Shown: positions 50,119 through 58,963, numbered from the stretch's first letter. The stretch is 64,000 bases of DNA from Polyangiaceae bacterium (GCA_020633235.1 JACKEA010000004.1:372001-436000), one strand, 5' to 3'. The notes: generated from the letters alone by a model not told the origin. Numbers and translations are program-made.

Positions 50119-51675
50119 TCACGTGCGTCGCGCGACGTCCACGGCGAGCTCCGTCTTCTCCACGGCCGGGTCCAGGCTTGCTCGTTCGGTCCGGGGACGC
50201 ATTCGCCACCAGTCCGAGGCATCGGCTTGGGACCACCCTGGAATCTCCAAGTCGGCGAGCGCGTCCGCCAGGACCCTGCCGTCTCCAGGTCGGTCACCCG
50301 GCTCCTTCTCCAGGCAGCGGAGCAGGAGCGCTTCCAAACGCGCATCCAACGCGTGCCCCGCCAGCTTCGAGGGTGGCTCCGGCGCTTGGGTGAGGTGCTT
50401 CGAGCAGATCTCGATGACGGAGCTTCCGCTGAACACCTCGCGACCCGTCAGCAGGAAGTAGCCCACGGCGCCCAGCGCGTACACGTCCGACGCCGGGCCC
50501 ACCTCGTTCGGCTTGGTGATCGCTTCCGGCGCGAGGTAATGCGGCGTGCCCACCACCGCGTTCGCTTGCGTGATGTCGTCGACCTCGGGGTTGTCCAGCT
50601 CCTTCACCAAACCGAAGTCGAGCACCTTGACCATGTCCGGCACGCCCCCGCGGTTGCACAGCATGATGTTCGCGGGCTTCAAGTCGCGATGCACCAGCCC
50701 CAACCCGTGGGCTTCCGCCAACGCCCGCGCCGCCTGTCCCAAGATGCCCGCGGCGCGCGCAGCGTTGACGGGGCCATGATCCTTCACCAACTCCTGCAGC
50801 GTGAGCCCGTCCAAGAGCTCCATGGCGTAGTAGAACTGGCCGTCCGGAGTGCGCCCATAGTCGAAGATCGCGACGCTGTTCGGGTGCTCCAGTCGGCTCG
50901 TCTGGCGAACTTCCCGCTCGAATCGAAGAACCGTCTGCTCACCGACGCTCTCGATGGGCAAGAGCTTCACCGCCGTGGGGCGGCGCAGCATCACGTGCGT
51001 CGCCTCGTACACCACCCCCATGCCACCCTCGCCGATCTTGCGTCCGAGCTCGTACTGACCCAGGCGCAGAGCGCGGCGCATCGTGCGCCGCAGGCCGTAG
51101 ATCACGTGGGAGGTGACGGCCGTGGTGATCACGAAGGCGCTGCCGATGAAGCCGATCCCGTCCGCCGCAGCGGGGTCCATGCTGCCCCGCGTTGCCCTGG
51201 TGATGGCGAACAGCGAGGCCACCGCCACGATGCCGATGATCACGGTGCGTCGCACCGGGCTCGGCACCAGCGCGGAGCGGATCACCAGTAGCAGCGCGAT
51301 GCCGAACATGGCGAAGACCGGACCGTACAGCGCGCTGTCGCCGGTCATCGCCGCCAGGGCTATGTGCGTGTACACCACGGAGAGCGTCAGGGTGATGCCG
51401 CTCTCCAGCACCAAGAGCACGGTGCGGCCCGGCCTGCCGAGCTTGGTGTACAGCCACGTGACGAGCACCCCGGTCGTCACCGACCAGCGCAGCACCGTGG
51501 CCCATAGCGGCATTTCCGGCGGTTTTACGTCGTACACGAACAGCGGCGTCACGACGTCGCTCAGGTAGGCGAAGAGGTCGATGGACAGCAGCACCTGTGC
51601 GTAGAGCCGCACGCGGTCGCGCAGGTGGTCGACGTCTTCCGAGGGCGAGCTGCTGGGCACGGGGTCGGCCACCAT
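50119..51675 (-). CDS. Transmembrane Ser/Thr protein kinase with N-terminal membrane domain
   Basis: ATG at 51675 gives 518 residues. Residues about 20-205 hold six hydrophobic helices. The kinase domain follows at the C-terminus: IGEGGMGVVYEATH, TAVKLLPIE, HRDLKPANIML, DFGLVKEL, YLAPEAI and LGAVGYFLLTGREVFSG. The order, membrane sensor first and kinase last, is the reverse of PASTA-type kinases. It lies downstream of the DevBCA-like exporter genes in the same direction. Confidence 0.9.
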   Translation of the reverse strand: MVADPVPSSSPSEDVDHLRDRVRLYAQVLLSIDLFAYLSDVVTPLFVYDVKPPEMPLWATVLRWSVTTGVLVTWLYTKLGRPGRTVLLVLESGITLTLSVVYTHIALAAMTGDSALYGPVFAMFGIALLLVIRSALVPSPVRRTVIIGIVAVASLFAITRATRGSMDPAAADGIGFIGSAFVITTAVTSHVIYGLRRTMRRALRLGQYELGRKIGEGGMGVVYEATHVMLRRPTAVKLLPIESVGEQTVLRFEREVRQTSRLEHPNSVAIFDYGRTPDGQFYYAMELLDGLTLQELVKDHGPVNAARAAGILGQAARALAEAHGLGLVHRDLKPANIMLCNRGGVPDMVKVLDFGLVKELDNPEVDDITQANAVVGTPHYLAPEAITKPNEVGPASDVYALGAVGYFLLTGREVFSGSSVIEICSKHLTQAPEPPSKLAGHALDARLEALLLRCLEKEPGDRPGDGRVLADALADLEIPGWSQADASDWWRMRPRTERASLDPAVEKTELAVDVARRT

Positions 51676-51705
51676 ATCACTCCCAGCTCGTGTTCTTGAC
51701 AGGGG

Positions 51706-51733
51706 GATGTCGCTGCGGCGCGGAAGCTCGCGG
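51706..51733 (+). repeat. REP-like palindromic element, copy K
   Basis: GATGTCGCTGCGGCGCGG then AAGCTCGCGGG, with the stem CGCG/CGCG around GAAGCT. It lies between the exporter and kinase genes, reading against them. Confidence 0.68.
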
Positions 51734-51758
51734 GCGCTCGGCGCGTCTTTCTGGACGC

Positions 51759-52967
51759 TCAGTGCACTACACGCACGCGGGTGCCGGGCGACACGCCGCG
51801 CACTTCCACGAACTCGTCGTCCGCGGCGCCGAGCTCCACGCGCCGGGAGGACCAGCCGAACGTGGAGCGAACGTCCACCACTGCGTAGCCGTCCGTCACC
51901 TGGATCGCGCCCCGCGGGATGCGCGCTTCCACCGAGCGCGCGGGCAGGGCGATGGTCGCCTCCAGCCGCTGGCCGATGGGCAGCTCGCGCCTTTCGTCCC
52001 ACTTCACCCAGGCGGTGCGCACCCAGCCTTCGCCCCGTTCGCGGGCGTCGAAGGCGCCGATGGTACGGTGCTCGAGCTGCGCGCCCACGCGATCGACGGT
52101 GCTTTGGCCGATGACCTCGGGCTGTCCCGGCATGCGCAGCGTGACGGCCAGGCCGGGCGTGACGCGCATGGCATCCACCTCTTCGATCTCCAGCCGGAGC
52201 TCCACGCGAGACGTATCTGCGATCTCGAAGGCTGCCGGTTGCGTCCCGGCCGCGGTCCCCGTCAGCGTGTCCCCCGGGTCCACACGCCGCGCCAAGACCA
52301 CGCCCGGAATGGGCGCCACGATCTTCGTCTTGTCGAGCTCCTGCTCTGCTTGTTTCACCGCGGCGGCGGCGGCCGCGCTGCGCGCCTTGGCGGCGCGCAC
52401 CTCGCTCGGGCGGCCGCCGGCCTTGGCCAAGGAGATCCGCGCGCCGAGGCTCTCCACGCGCGCTTCGGCGATGCGCACGGCGCTCTTCGCCTCGTCCAAC
52501 TGGGACGCGGTGCTCGCTCCGCTGGCCTGGAGCTTCTCTTCCCGGGCGGCGCGCTTCTTCGCGAGGGACAGCTCCTCCTTTGCGCCGCGGAGCTCCGCTT
52601 CCAGCGCCTCCACCTCTTGTCGGCGCGCGCCCGACGCGATGGCACTCGCGGTGCTGCTCAAGGAGCGAAGCTCGGCCTCGCGGCGCTCGACCTCTTCCTT
52701 CACCACCGCGGGCTCGATCTCCGCCAGCAGGTCACCGGCCTTCACCCGCATGCCCTCGCGCACGTGGACGCGCATCACCTGTCCGTCGATGCGGGGCCGA
52801 ACCTCGGCGGTGCCCGCCAGTGGGATCACCACGGCGCGGGCCACCACCTTCTCGCGTAGCTCGCCCGCTGCCACCGTGGCGCTCTCGGCGCGGCTCGTCA
52901 TCCACAGGCCGCCGCCGGCGAGGAGCACCACCGCTCCGCCGACTACCAGCCACGGCCGCCGCTTCAC
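51759..52967 (-). CDS. HlyD/DevB-family membrane fusion protein of an ABC exporter
   Basis: The 402-residue protein has one N-terminal membrane helix (PWLVVGGAVVLLAGGGLWM), a lipoyl-like half motif (VRPRIDGQVMRVHVREGMRV), a coiled-coil hairpin (about 90-215, Lys/Glu/Ala-rich) and beta-barrel domains (ARRVDPGDTLTGTAAG, DVRSTFGWSSRRVELG). It would bridge the inner-membrane pump and an outer-membrane channel. It is the last gene of an ATPase/permease/adaptor set, overlapping the ATPase stop by 4 bp. The arrangement resembles cyanobacterial DevBCA. Confidence 0.88.
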   Translation of the reverse strand: MKRRPWLVVGGAVVLLAGGGLWMTSRAESATVAAGELREKVVARAVVIPLAGTAEVRPRIDGQVMRVHVREGMRVKAGDLLAEIEPAVVKEEVERREAELRSLSSTASAIASGARRQEVEALEAELRGAKEELSLAKKRAAREEKLQASGASTASQLDEAKSAVRIAEARVESLGARISLAKAGGRPSEVRAAKARSAAAAAAVKQAEQELDKTKIVAPIPGVVLARRVDPGDTLTGTAAGTQPAAFEIADTSRVELRLEIEEVDAMRVTPGLAVTLRMPGQPEVIGQSTVDRVGAQLEHRTIGAFDARERGEGWVRTAWVKWDERRELPIGQRLEATIALPARSVEARIPRGAIQVTDGYAVVDVRSTFGWSSRRVELGAADDEFVEVRGVSPGTRVRVVH

Positions 52968-53683
52968 GCCGCACCTCCGGGGACCACGCGGGACACGGCG
53001 CCATCTTCGATCTCGATGACGCGATCCGCAAACTCCGCCAGGCGGTGATCGTGGGTCACGAGCAGGATGCCCCGCTCGGGGCTCACCTGCTGGCGGAGGA
53101 TGGACACCACGTTCAGGGCGGTGTGGGTGTCGAGGGCCGCGGTCACTTCGTCCCCCAAGATCAGCGACGGATCCCCGGCCAACGCGCGGGCGATGGCCAC
53201 GCGCTGCTTTTGCCCGCCGGACAGCTCGCCGGGGCGGTGATGCAGCCGCTCCCCCAGACCGACGATCGAAAGTGCCGCGGTGGCCTTGTCGTCGGCAGTC
53301 TCGGGCGGCGTGCCTTTCATCTTGAGCACCTCCGCGATGTTCTCCAGGGCCGTGAGCGCGGGGAACAGATTGTAGCTCTGGAACACGAAGCCCAAGTGCT
53401 GGCGCCGAATGCGGGTGATGGCCGTCTCCGCCAGCTCCGTGATCGTCTCACCACACAGCTCCACCCGCCCGCCGCTGGGCTTGAGCAGCCCCGCCAACAC
53501 GCTGATGAGGGTGGTCTTGCCGGAGCCGGAGGGTCCCATCAAGAGCGCGAGCTCGCCGGCGAATACCTGGAGGTCGATACCCCTGAGCACGGGAGTGGCG
53601 AGCTCCCCGTGGCCGAAGGTCTTGCTCACGCCGCGCGCGTCCACCAGCACTCGCGCCGGAGCCAGCCGTTCCGCCGCGCTCAC
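52964..53683 (-). CDS. ABC exporter ATP-binding protein (DevA/MacB type)
   Basis: The 239-residue protein has all ATPase motifs: Walker A GPSGSGKTTL, Q-loop FVFQSYNLFPALT, signature LSGGQKQRVAIARAL, Walker B with the catalytic Glu (SLILGDEVTAALD), and the H-loop LVTHDHRLAEF. In Walker B the usual Pro is Val. The GTG start at 53683 overlaps the permease stop (GTGA), and its stop overlaps the adaptor start. It powers export through the FtsX-like permease upstream. Confidence 0.92.
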   Translation of the reverse strand: MSAAERLAPARVLVDARGVSKTFGHGELATPVLRGIDLQVFAGELALLMGPSGSGKTTLISVLAGLLKPSGGRVELCGETITELAETAITRIRRQHLGFVFQSYNLFPALTALENIAEVLKMKGTPPETADDKATAALSIVGLGERLHHRPGELSGGQKQRVAIARALAGDPSLILGDEVTAALDTHTALNVVSILRQQVSPERGILLVTHDHRLAEFADRVIEIEDGAVSRVVPGGAA

Positions 53684-54804
53684 TGGAACACCTCCGCAGC
53701 TTCCAGCTTCAGCACGGCGCGCACGCTTCCGATGGCAGCCACCGCGCACATGCCCAGCACTGCCACGATGCCCACGGCCATCACCGGAGGAGACAGCACG
53801 ATGAAGAGTCCGAACTTTTCCGCGTAGCGCTGGATGGCGATGGCCATGATCACGCCGAGGCCGCCCCCGACCAACGCCAAGAAGGCCGCCTGCCAAGCGA
53901 CGAAGCCGACAATCTCCAAGGGGCGGGCCCCGATGGCTTTCAGCGTCGCCAGCTCCCGGAGGTGTTCCTTGGTCACGGCGTACAGCGTCTGCCCCACGAT
54001 CACCACGCCCACCACCAGACCCAGCAGCGCGGAAAAGCCCAGCGCCGTGCCCGCTCCCGAGCCTTTGACCCAGTAGTCCTCGGTCATCACGCGAAACTCG
54101 TCGGTGGTGTGAGCGTCCAGATCCGGGTGCTGCTGCACGTGTCGGATCACGCTCGCCGTACAGTCCGGCCGCGCCAGGTCCAGCACCCAGTAGGTGGCCT
54201 GGTCGCTGCCCATCTCGAGCACCCGGCGCGCGGTGCCGATCTCGCCGAACACGTAAGGCGCCAGCGTGAAGGCGCGGATGCCTTCGGTGACGGCGGCGAC
54301 CCGCACCGTGTGGCGTCCGATGCCGAGCTCCGCACCGACGGGATCTCCCTGGACCGCGAGCTTGCCGAGGTCCAGCCCGTCGATCGCGACGCGCGCGGGC
54401 GCGTGCAAGTCGTGCGGGAGTCCTCGGGCCATGCTCCAAGGCACGATGTGCTTGGAGTCCGGCTCGAAACCGACGACCTGCACGGCCTCGAGACTGCCGT
54501 TGGGTTTGCGCAGCGCCGCGTACGAAAGCACGATCCCTCGTACCTGCTTCACGCACGGATGAGACGCCGCGTACTGCCGGCTCCCGGGCGAAAGGCGCTC
54601 TCCGTTGTCCACCACTTGAGTGCCCCGCGCCATCACCCACACGTCACCACCCACGTGCTGCACCAGCGCCGACGAGCTCGAGAGGAAGCCGGCGTAGAGA
54701 CCGATCTGTCCGAGCAAGAGCGTCGCCGCGAAGGCCACGCCGGCGATCGACGCCAGCAGCTTGCCGCGGTCATGGGCCAGAGATTTCAGTGCGATTTTCC
54801 GCAC
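53680..54804 (-). CDS. FtsX-like ABC permease (DevC type)
   Basis: I take the GTG at 54804 (KIALKSLAHDRGKLLAS) as the start. There is one N-terminal helix (IAGVAFAATLLLGQIGLY), a periplasmic domain of about 200 residues (HVGGDVWVMARGTQVVDNGE) and three C-terminal helices (ALLGLVVGVVIVGQTLYAV, AFLALVGGGLGVIMAIAI, AVGIVAVLGMCAVAAI). This is the four-helix FtsX/MacB-type topology. With the ATPase and HlyD-like genes it forms a DevBCA-like exporter, possibly for a lipid or glycolipid. The substrate is unknown. Confidence 0.88.
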   Translation of the reverse strand: MRKIALKSLAHDRGKLLASIAGVAFAATLLLGQIGLYAGFLSSSSALVQHVGGDVWVMARGTQVVDNGERLSPGSRQYAASHPCVKQVRGIVLSYAALRKPNGSLEAVQVVGFEPDSKHIVPWSMARGLPHDLHAPARVAIDGLDLGKLAVQGDPVGAELGIGRHTVRVAAVTEGIRAFTLAPYVFGEIGTARRVLEMGSDQATYWVLDLARPDCTASVIRHVQQHPDLDAHTTDEFRVMTEDYWVKGSGAGTALGFSALLGLVVGVVIVGQTLYAVTKEHLRELATLKAIGARPLEIVGFVAWQAAFLALVGGGLGVIMAIAIQRYAEKFGLFIVLSPPVMAVGIVAVLGMCAVAAIGSVRAVLKLEAAEVFQ

Positions 54805-54863
54805 GGGAGAGCAGGATACCCCCGCCCCGCGAGGAGCGCCGGAGCTTCTGATACGCTGGCCCG

Positions 54864-55511
54864 ATGGGAGCAAAGCGAGGGAGGCGGATGGCCGCACCGT
54901 TCGTGGTGACGCTGGCGGTGAGCGCGTGCACGCGCGGCGGTACCACGTCGAATCCTCCGCCCCCGACGGGCGCGCCGCCCCCCACGGCGACGCCTACCCC
55001 TACGGCGACGCCTACGCCCACGAACCCCGTGACCGTCGCCCCCACTGCCAGCGCCGCCCCCACCAGCAGCGCGGAGCCACCGCCCGGGGATCTCGTCTAC
55101 GACGGCTTCGGCTCCTGCTACCGCATGGTGAACGGCGAGAAGAAGTACGTGCCGACGTGCCCCGACTCCCTGTTGCCCGAGGCGCCGGAGGGGAGGCTCA
55201 CTTACGGCTTCGCCGGGCACTGCCGCACGGTCCCCGGGGGCAGCACGGTCCGCTGCCCTGAGGGCGGTCCCACCGCCGTGCTCCCCGCCAAGACGTCCAA
55301 GGGAGACGTCCACCTACGGCTCGGGAACATGACGTGCGCCGAGAGTCACACGATGCACTGCCCCAAGGGCGCCTTCTGCAACCCGCCGCCCCCCACGCCC
55401 GTGCCGTGCCCGCCCGAGCTGTTGCTGAAGCTCGCCCCGGGAGTGAAGCCGACGCGGACCGAAGGCAACGCGTGCTTCTACGACAGAGTGCGGGTCTCCT
55501 GCAGCAAATAG
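54864..55511 (+). CDS. Cys-rich lipoprotein with Thr-Pro repeat linker
   Basis: The protein has 215 residues with a lipobox (VVTLAVSACTRGG), then a TPTPTATPTPT-like linker encoded by a short DNA tandem repeat (about 55015-55030). The C-terminal half contains ten Cys (SCYRMVNGEKKYVPTC, CAESHTMHCPKGAFCNPPPP). No family is recognised. It is divergent from the permease gene and convergent with the ATPase gene, with two REP-like copies in the gap. Confidence 0.68.
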   Translation: MGAKRGRRMAAPFVVTLAVSACTRGGTTSNPPPPTGAPPPTATPTPTATPTPTNPVTVAPTASAAPTSSAEPPPGDLVYDGFGSCYRMVNGEKKYVPTCPDSLLPEAPEGRLTYGFAGHCRTVPGGSTVRCPEGGPTAVLPAKTSKGDVHLRLGNMTCAESHTMHCPKGAFCNPPPPTPVPCPPELLLKLAPGVKPTRTEGNACFYDRVRVSCSK

Positions 55512-55520
55512 CCGGTCGTT

Positions 55521-55549
55521 GATTGTCGGTGCAACGCGGAACCGCGCGG
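55521..55549 (+). repeat. REP-like palindromic element, copy L1
   Basis: GATTGTCGGTGCAACGCGG then AACCGCGCGG, with a stem CGCGG/CCGCG around AA. It begins 9 nt after the lipoprotein stop and is paired with L2. Confidence 0.75.
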
Positions 55550-55551
55550 CC

Positions 55552-55577
55552 GCGAGGTCCCGCGCCCAAGCGACAAT
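55552..55577 (-). repeat. REP-like palindromic element, copy L2 (inverted partner of L1)
   Basis: On the minus strand it reads ATTGTCGCTTGGGCGCGG then GACCTCGC. It starts 2 nt after the stop of the convergent ATPase gene. Confidence 0.72.
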
Positions 55578-55579
55578 AT

Positions 55580-56887
55580 TCAGGAGTAGCGCTTGGAAAT
55601 GGCGGTGAGCGCGGCGACGGTCTGGTCGAAAGCGCTGACGTCCTTCGGGTCTTGGCACAAGAAGCGCTCGACGTCGGACAACGCGGCGATGGCGCGATCC
55701 ACTTTGGGATCGCTGCCCTTGGCGTAGGCGCCCAGGGCGATGAGATCGCGCTTTTCTTCGTAGGCGGCGATGAGTGCACGCATCGTGCGGGCGGCGCGCA
55801 CGTGCTCGGGGGCGACGACGGCGTCCATCACGCGGGAGAGGGACACGGTGACGTCAATCGCGGGGTAATGGCCGCGGGCGGCGATGCGACGATCCATCAC
55901 CACGTGGCCGTCGAGGATGCCGCGGACCTCGTCGGCGATGGGCTCGTCCATGTCGCCGCCTTCGACCAGTACGGTGTAGATGGCGGTGATGGCGCCCGTC
56001 GTCCCTTGACCGCTGCGCTCGAGCAGGCGCGGCAACAGCGCGAACACGCTGGGCGGATAGCCCCTGCGCGCGGGGGGCTCCCCGGCGGCGAGACCCACTT
56101 CACGTTGCGCGCGGGCGACTCGTGTGACGGAGTCCACCAGCAGCATCACGCTCTTGCCGAGATCTCGGAAGTGCTCGGCCACGGCGGTGGCCACCTGCAC
56201 CGCTTTCAGTCGCTCGAGGGCCGGCGCGTCACTGGTGGCGACGACCACCACGGAGCGGCGACGTCCCGCTTCGCCCAGCGCGTGCTCGAGAAAGTCCCCC
56301 ACTTCACGACCGCGCTCGCCCACCAGGGCGACGACCACCACGTCGGCGTCGGTCCCCCGCGCGATGGCCCCGAGCAGCGTGCTCTTGCCCACGCCGGATC
56401 CGGCGAAGAGCCCGACGCGCTGTCCCACGCCCAGCGTGAGCAGCCCATCGATGGCCCGCACGCCGGTGGAGAGCGGCGCGGTCACCGGTCTCCGTCCGAG
56501 GGCCGCCGGCGGCGCGCGGTCGACGGGAACCGGCGTCAGATCTTCGGGCGGGGGCAGTCCATCCACCGGACGCCCCAGGCCGTCGAGCACGCGACCGAGC
56601 AGGCTCGGCCCCGCTCCGATGGACAGCGGCGCCCCGGTCGACTCCACGGGATCGTCGGGCCCGACACCGGACAGCTCCCCGAGGGGAATGGCGATGGCTT
56701 CGCCTTGATCGAAGCCCACGACCTCGGCGAACAGCGGGTCGCCCCGGCGCCGGAGCACCACCACGTCGCCCACCCGGGCGCCGGGCAGCGCTACCCTCAC
56801 GGAAAGGCCGGTGACCGCTCGCACCGCCCCCACGGGTCGTAGGGCCGAGGTCTCAGCCAGGCGGGCGCGCAGGGAGTCGAAGTCCAC
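55580..56887 (-). CDS. FliI/SctN-type secretion ATPase (orphan)
   Basis: The 435-residue protein has the full rotary secretion ATPase core: GLFAGSGVGKSTLLGAI (Walker A), VVVALVGERGREVGDFLEH, SVMLLVDSVTRVARAQREVG (Walker B), GEPPARRGYPPSVFALLPRL, TAIYTVLVEGGDMDEP and DGHVVMDRRIAARGHYPAID. The GTG at 56887 is the start (DFDSLRARLAE). No other type III secretion or flagellar genes are within 10 kb, so it is isolated here. It may belong to a dispersed secretion system or have another role. Confidence 0.92.
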   Translation of the reverse strand: MDFDSLRARLAETSALRPVGAVRAVTGLSVRVALPGARVGDVVVLRRRGDPLFAEVVGFDQGEAIAIPLGELSGVGPDDPVESTGAPLSIGAGPSLLGRVLDGLGRPVDGLPPPEDLTPVPVDRAPPAALGRRPVTAPLSTGVRAIDGLLTLGVGQRVGLFAGSGVGKSTLLGAIARGTDADVVVVALVGERGREVGDFLEHALGEAGRRRSVVVVATSDAPALERLKAVQVATAVAEHFRDLGKSVMLLVDSVTRVARAQREVGLAAGEPPARRGYPPSVFALLPRLLERSGQGTTGAITAIYTVLVEGGDMDEPIADEVRGILDGHVVMDRRIAARGHYPAIDVTVSLSRVMDAVVAPEHVRAARTMRALIAAYEEKRDLIALGAYAKGSDPKVDRAIAALSDVERFLCQDPKDVSAFDQTVAALTAISKRYS

Positions 56888-56963
56888 GGCGGATAGGGTA
56901 CCGCCGAGGGTCGAAAGCGACCAAGAGTTGCCCAACCGGCCCGGCGGGTGCGACGCTTCCAGC

Positions 56964-57599
56964 GTGCGAAAGCTGGTGGGTCTATTGGCGGTTTTGGCGC
57001 TCGGCGCCGGGGGTTGTCGCGCCTCGGTGAGCGCCAATGTGAACGCCAACACCAACAAGAACCAGGACGAGTTCCAGGAGCCCGTCTCGTCCGTGAAGGG
57101 CGAGGGCCAGAGCGACTTCGGGGACAACGGCGATCTCGCGCTGCTCGGAGCACGCCACGATCTGCACCTGGCCCCTGGCGGCACACCGACCTGCAAATGC
57201 CTCGCGGTCGCGCTGGGCGGTCCCGAGGAAGCTGCGTTCCAGTGGGCTGCGGTCAAGCCCGCCGTCAACCCTCACACGCAGTTGGTCATCGGCCTGTCGT
57301 CCGAAGGCATCGCTTGCGAAGGCGAGCCCGCCGACAGCATGGGTGCGTCCTACTGGGGCTATCGCCTCTCCGGAGACGACGTCGTCGTGATCGTGGAGGC
57401 TGCCAAGTTCGGTCGTCCGGTGATGCAAGGCGCGATCATTCCGAAGCCCGTGGGCGCCGGCATGGTGTACGTGAAGCCGCGCACCAAGAACCTCCCATAC
57501 GGCGCTCCCCTGAACGCGAACGACACGCTGTGCAAGATCGGAAACCCCGGTCCCGCGCGCGGCAACATGGACACCACCAGCGACGACTCCGGCTTCTGA
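56964..57599 (+). CDS. Hypothetical lipoprotein
   Basis: GTG at 56964 gives 211 residues. The lipobox is in LAVLALGAGGCRAS, followed by an Asn-rich stretch (VSANVNANTNKN). The mature part has no recognisable domain: ARHDLHLAPGGTPTCKCLAV and WGYRLSGDDVVVIVEAAKFG suggest a beta-sandwich. Four Cys could form two disulfides. It is divergent from the secretion ATPase gene by 76 bp. A functional link is only possible, not shown. Confidence 0.68.
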   Translation: MRKLVGLLAVLALGAGGCRASVSANVNANTNKNQDEFQEPVSSVKGEGQSDFGDNGDLALLGARHDLHLAPGGTPTCKCLAVALGGPEEAAFQWAAVKPAVNPHTQLVIGLSSEGIACEGEPADSMGASYWGYRLSGDDVVVIVEAAKFGRPVMQGAIIPKPVGAGMVYVKPRTKNLPYGAPLNANDTLCKIGNPGPARGNMDTTSDDSGF

Positions 57600-57626
57600 T
57601 TGTCGGTCCGCCGCGGTACCACGCGG
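57598..57626 (+). repeat. REP-like palindromic element, copy M
   Basis: GATTGTCGGTCCG then CCGCGG and TACCACGCGG, with a stem CCGCG/CGCGG around GTACCA. Its first two bases are part of the TGA stop of the upstream gene, and its last base abuts the stop of the convergent gene. Confidence 0.82.
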
Positions 57627-58211
57627 TCAGAACGTCCCGCTCGCGCCGAGGAACAGCGCATTCGGCGCCGCGCCGAGACTCGGCACCACGCGGAGCGACG
57701 AGAAACGGCTCGACGGCTCACGGCGCGGACGGTCGCGCTCCGTGTCGGCCCTGGGCGGCGCGGGCACTGCGCTCGCCAGCAGCGCAGCGTCGATCACGGA
57801 CGCCAGGCCCAGGATCATCAGGCCGTGCTTCACGCCTTCGGAGCAGTCGTCCGGGCCTTTGCCCTGGGTGTCCTTGCAGCCTCCGGGAACCGCGACGATG
57901 GCCCCGTAGCCGGCGAGGGCGCGAATGCCCAGACTGAGCGCTGCCCCTCCCGCATTGCCGTGTCCGAGATGCACCAGCGGGGCGCCCAAGCCGTACGCCG
58001 CGAACGCCGGAACGAGCACTGCGCTCTCCTCGTAACCGATGCCCATCGTGGTGATGGCCACGGCGTCCACCGCCAGCACCTGCAAGCCGTACCATTCCTT
58101 CGACTGTGGTCTCTCCGGCACAGTCGTGCCCGCTCGCTGTGGCTCGACGGCGCCAGCACGCCCTGCAGAGAAGGCGATGGCAACGGCGACGGCCACGGCG
58201 AGACGGGTCAC
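57627..58211 (-). CDS. Hypothetical membrane or secreted protein
   Basis: A signal sequence (VAVAVAIAFSAGRAGA) is followed by 175 residues with three or four hydrophobic stretches (LAVDAVAITTMGIGYEES, AAYGLGAPLVHLGHG, GLMILGLASVIDAALLAS). The terminal RVVPSLGAAPNALFLGASGTF looks like a last beta-strand ending in Phe. Such proteins are frequent in Polyangia and unassigned. It is in the same direction as the lipoprotein gene at 58242, 30 bp downstream of it. Confidence 0.6.
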   Translation of the reverse strand: MTRLAVAVAVAIAFSAGRAGAVEPQRAGTTVPERPQSKEWYGLQVLAVDAVAITTMGIGYEESAVLVPAFAAYGLGAPLVHLGHGNAGGAALSLGIRALAGYGAIVAVPGGCKDTQGKGPDDCSEGVKHGLMILGLASVIDAALLASAVPAPPRADTERDRPRREPSSRFSSLRVVPSLGAAPNALFLGASGTF

Positions 58212-58241
58212 GCCCGCAGGTACTGCAAGACCGTGGCCAAC

Positions 58242-58913
58242 TCACTTGCCGGCGCGCATCAGCGCTGCGGTTCGTCCTTGGCGCCACGTCGCGTAGGGCA
58301 TGCGTTGGGCGTCGAGCCCCACGACGGACAGGTCGCCAGTGACGCGATCGACCAGCACGCTGACGCGCCGGACGCTGTGATCCGGGTGTGCTTCGCCCAC
58401 GTAGAAGGCCCACGCGCACTCGAGCGTGCCCGCGGTGCAGCCCTTCTTCGGCGGCTCGCGCTCGAGCCACAGCGCGAGGGAGAGCCCGGCCTTTTCCAGG
58501 CCCTTTTCGAAGCCGGAGACCTCCGGCAGGGCGGCGACGCGGGCGGCGACCTGCGGCCGCTCGTGGCGCTCGTCGCGCCACTGGGCCAGGGAGATCGCGT
58601 GCCCGCGGGTGAAGTGCTCGTGGGCGTCCGTGTCCACGCGGATCTCGCCCGAGGTCCGGTCCACCACGAACGTCATCTCCGAGGCGCCGCGGCCTACGGT
58701 CACGACGAAGCCGTCGCCCTTTGCCGTCGCCTGTGCACGCTGTTCGCCAGTCACTTCCGGCAACGCGCGAACGCGGCGCAGCGCCTCTGCCGACGTGAGC
58801 TCGGGAGCGGCGGAGGCGGAAGGCGCTGCGCTGGGGGCGGAGCGCGTCGGCGCGCGATCGCACGCCGCAAGGAGCACGGCGACGGCCAACGTCGAAGAGA
58901 GTGCACGCGACAT
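58242..58913 (-). CDS. Lipoprotein with two PepSY-like domains
   Basis: ATG at 58913 gives 223 residues with the lipobox VAVLLAACDRA and a Ser/Ala-rich linker. Two similar segments, LRRVRALPEVTGEQRAQATA ... FVVDRTSGEIRVDTDA and VAARVAALPEVSGFEKG ... LVDRVTGDLSVVGLD, look like an internal duplication of a PepSY-like fold, which often inhibits proteases or binds envelope partners. The assignment is tentative. Confidence 0.6.
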   Translation of the reverse strand: MSRALSSTLAVAVLLAACDRAPTRSAPSAAPSASAAPELTSAEALRRVRALPEVTGEQRAQATAKGDGFVVTVGRGASEMTFVVDRTSGEIRVDTDAHEHFTRGHAISLAQWRDERHERPQVAARVAALPEVSGFEKGLEKAGLSLALWLEREPPKKGCTAGTLECAWAFYVGEAHPDHSVRRVSVLVDRVTGDLSVVGLDAQRMPYATWRQGRTAALMRAGK

Positions 58914-58963
58914 CTCCACGAGCATGCACCGCGCGCCTACATCGCGCTACATTGTCGCCGTGT

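Noticed and set aside
55580..56887. Type III secretion gene cluster
   Set aside because: Only the ATPase is present; neighbours are lipoproteins and an ABC exporter.
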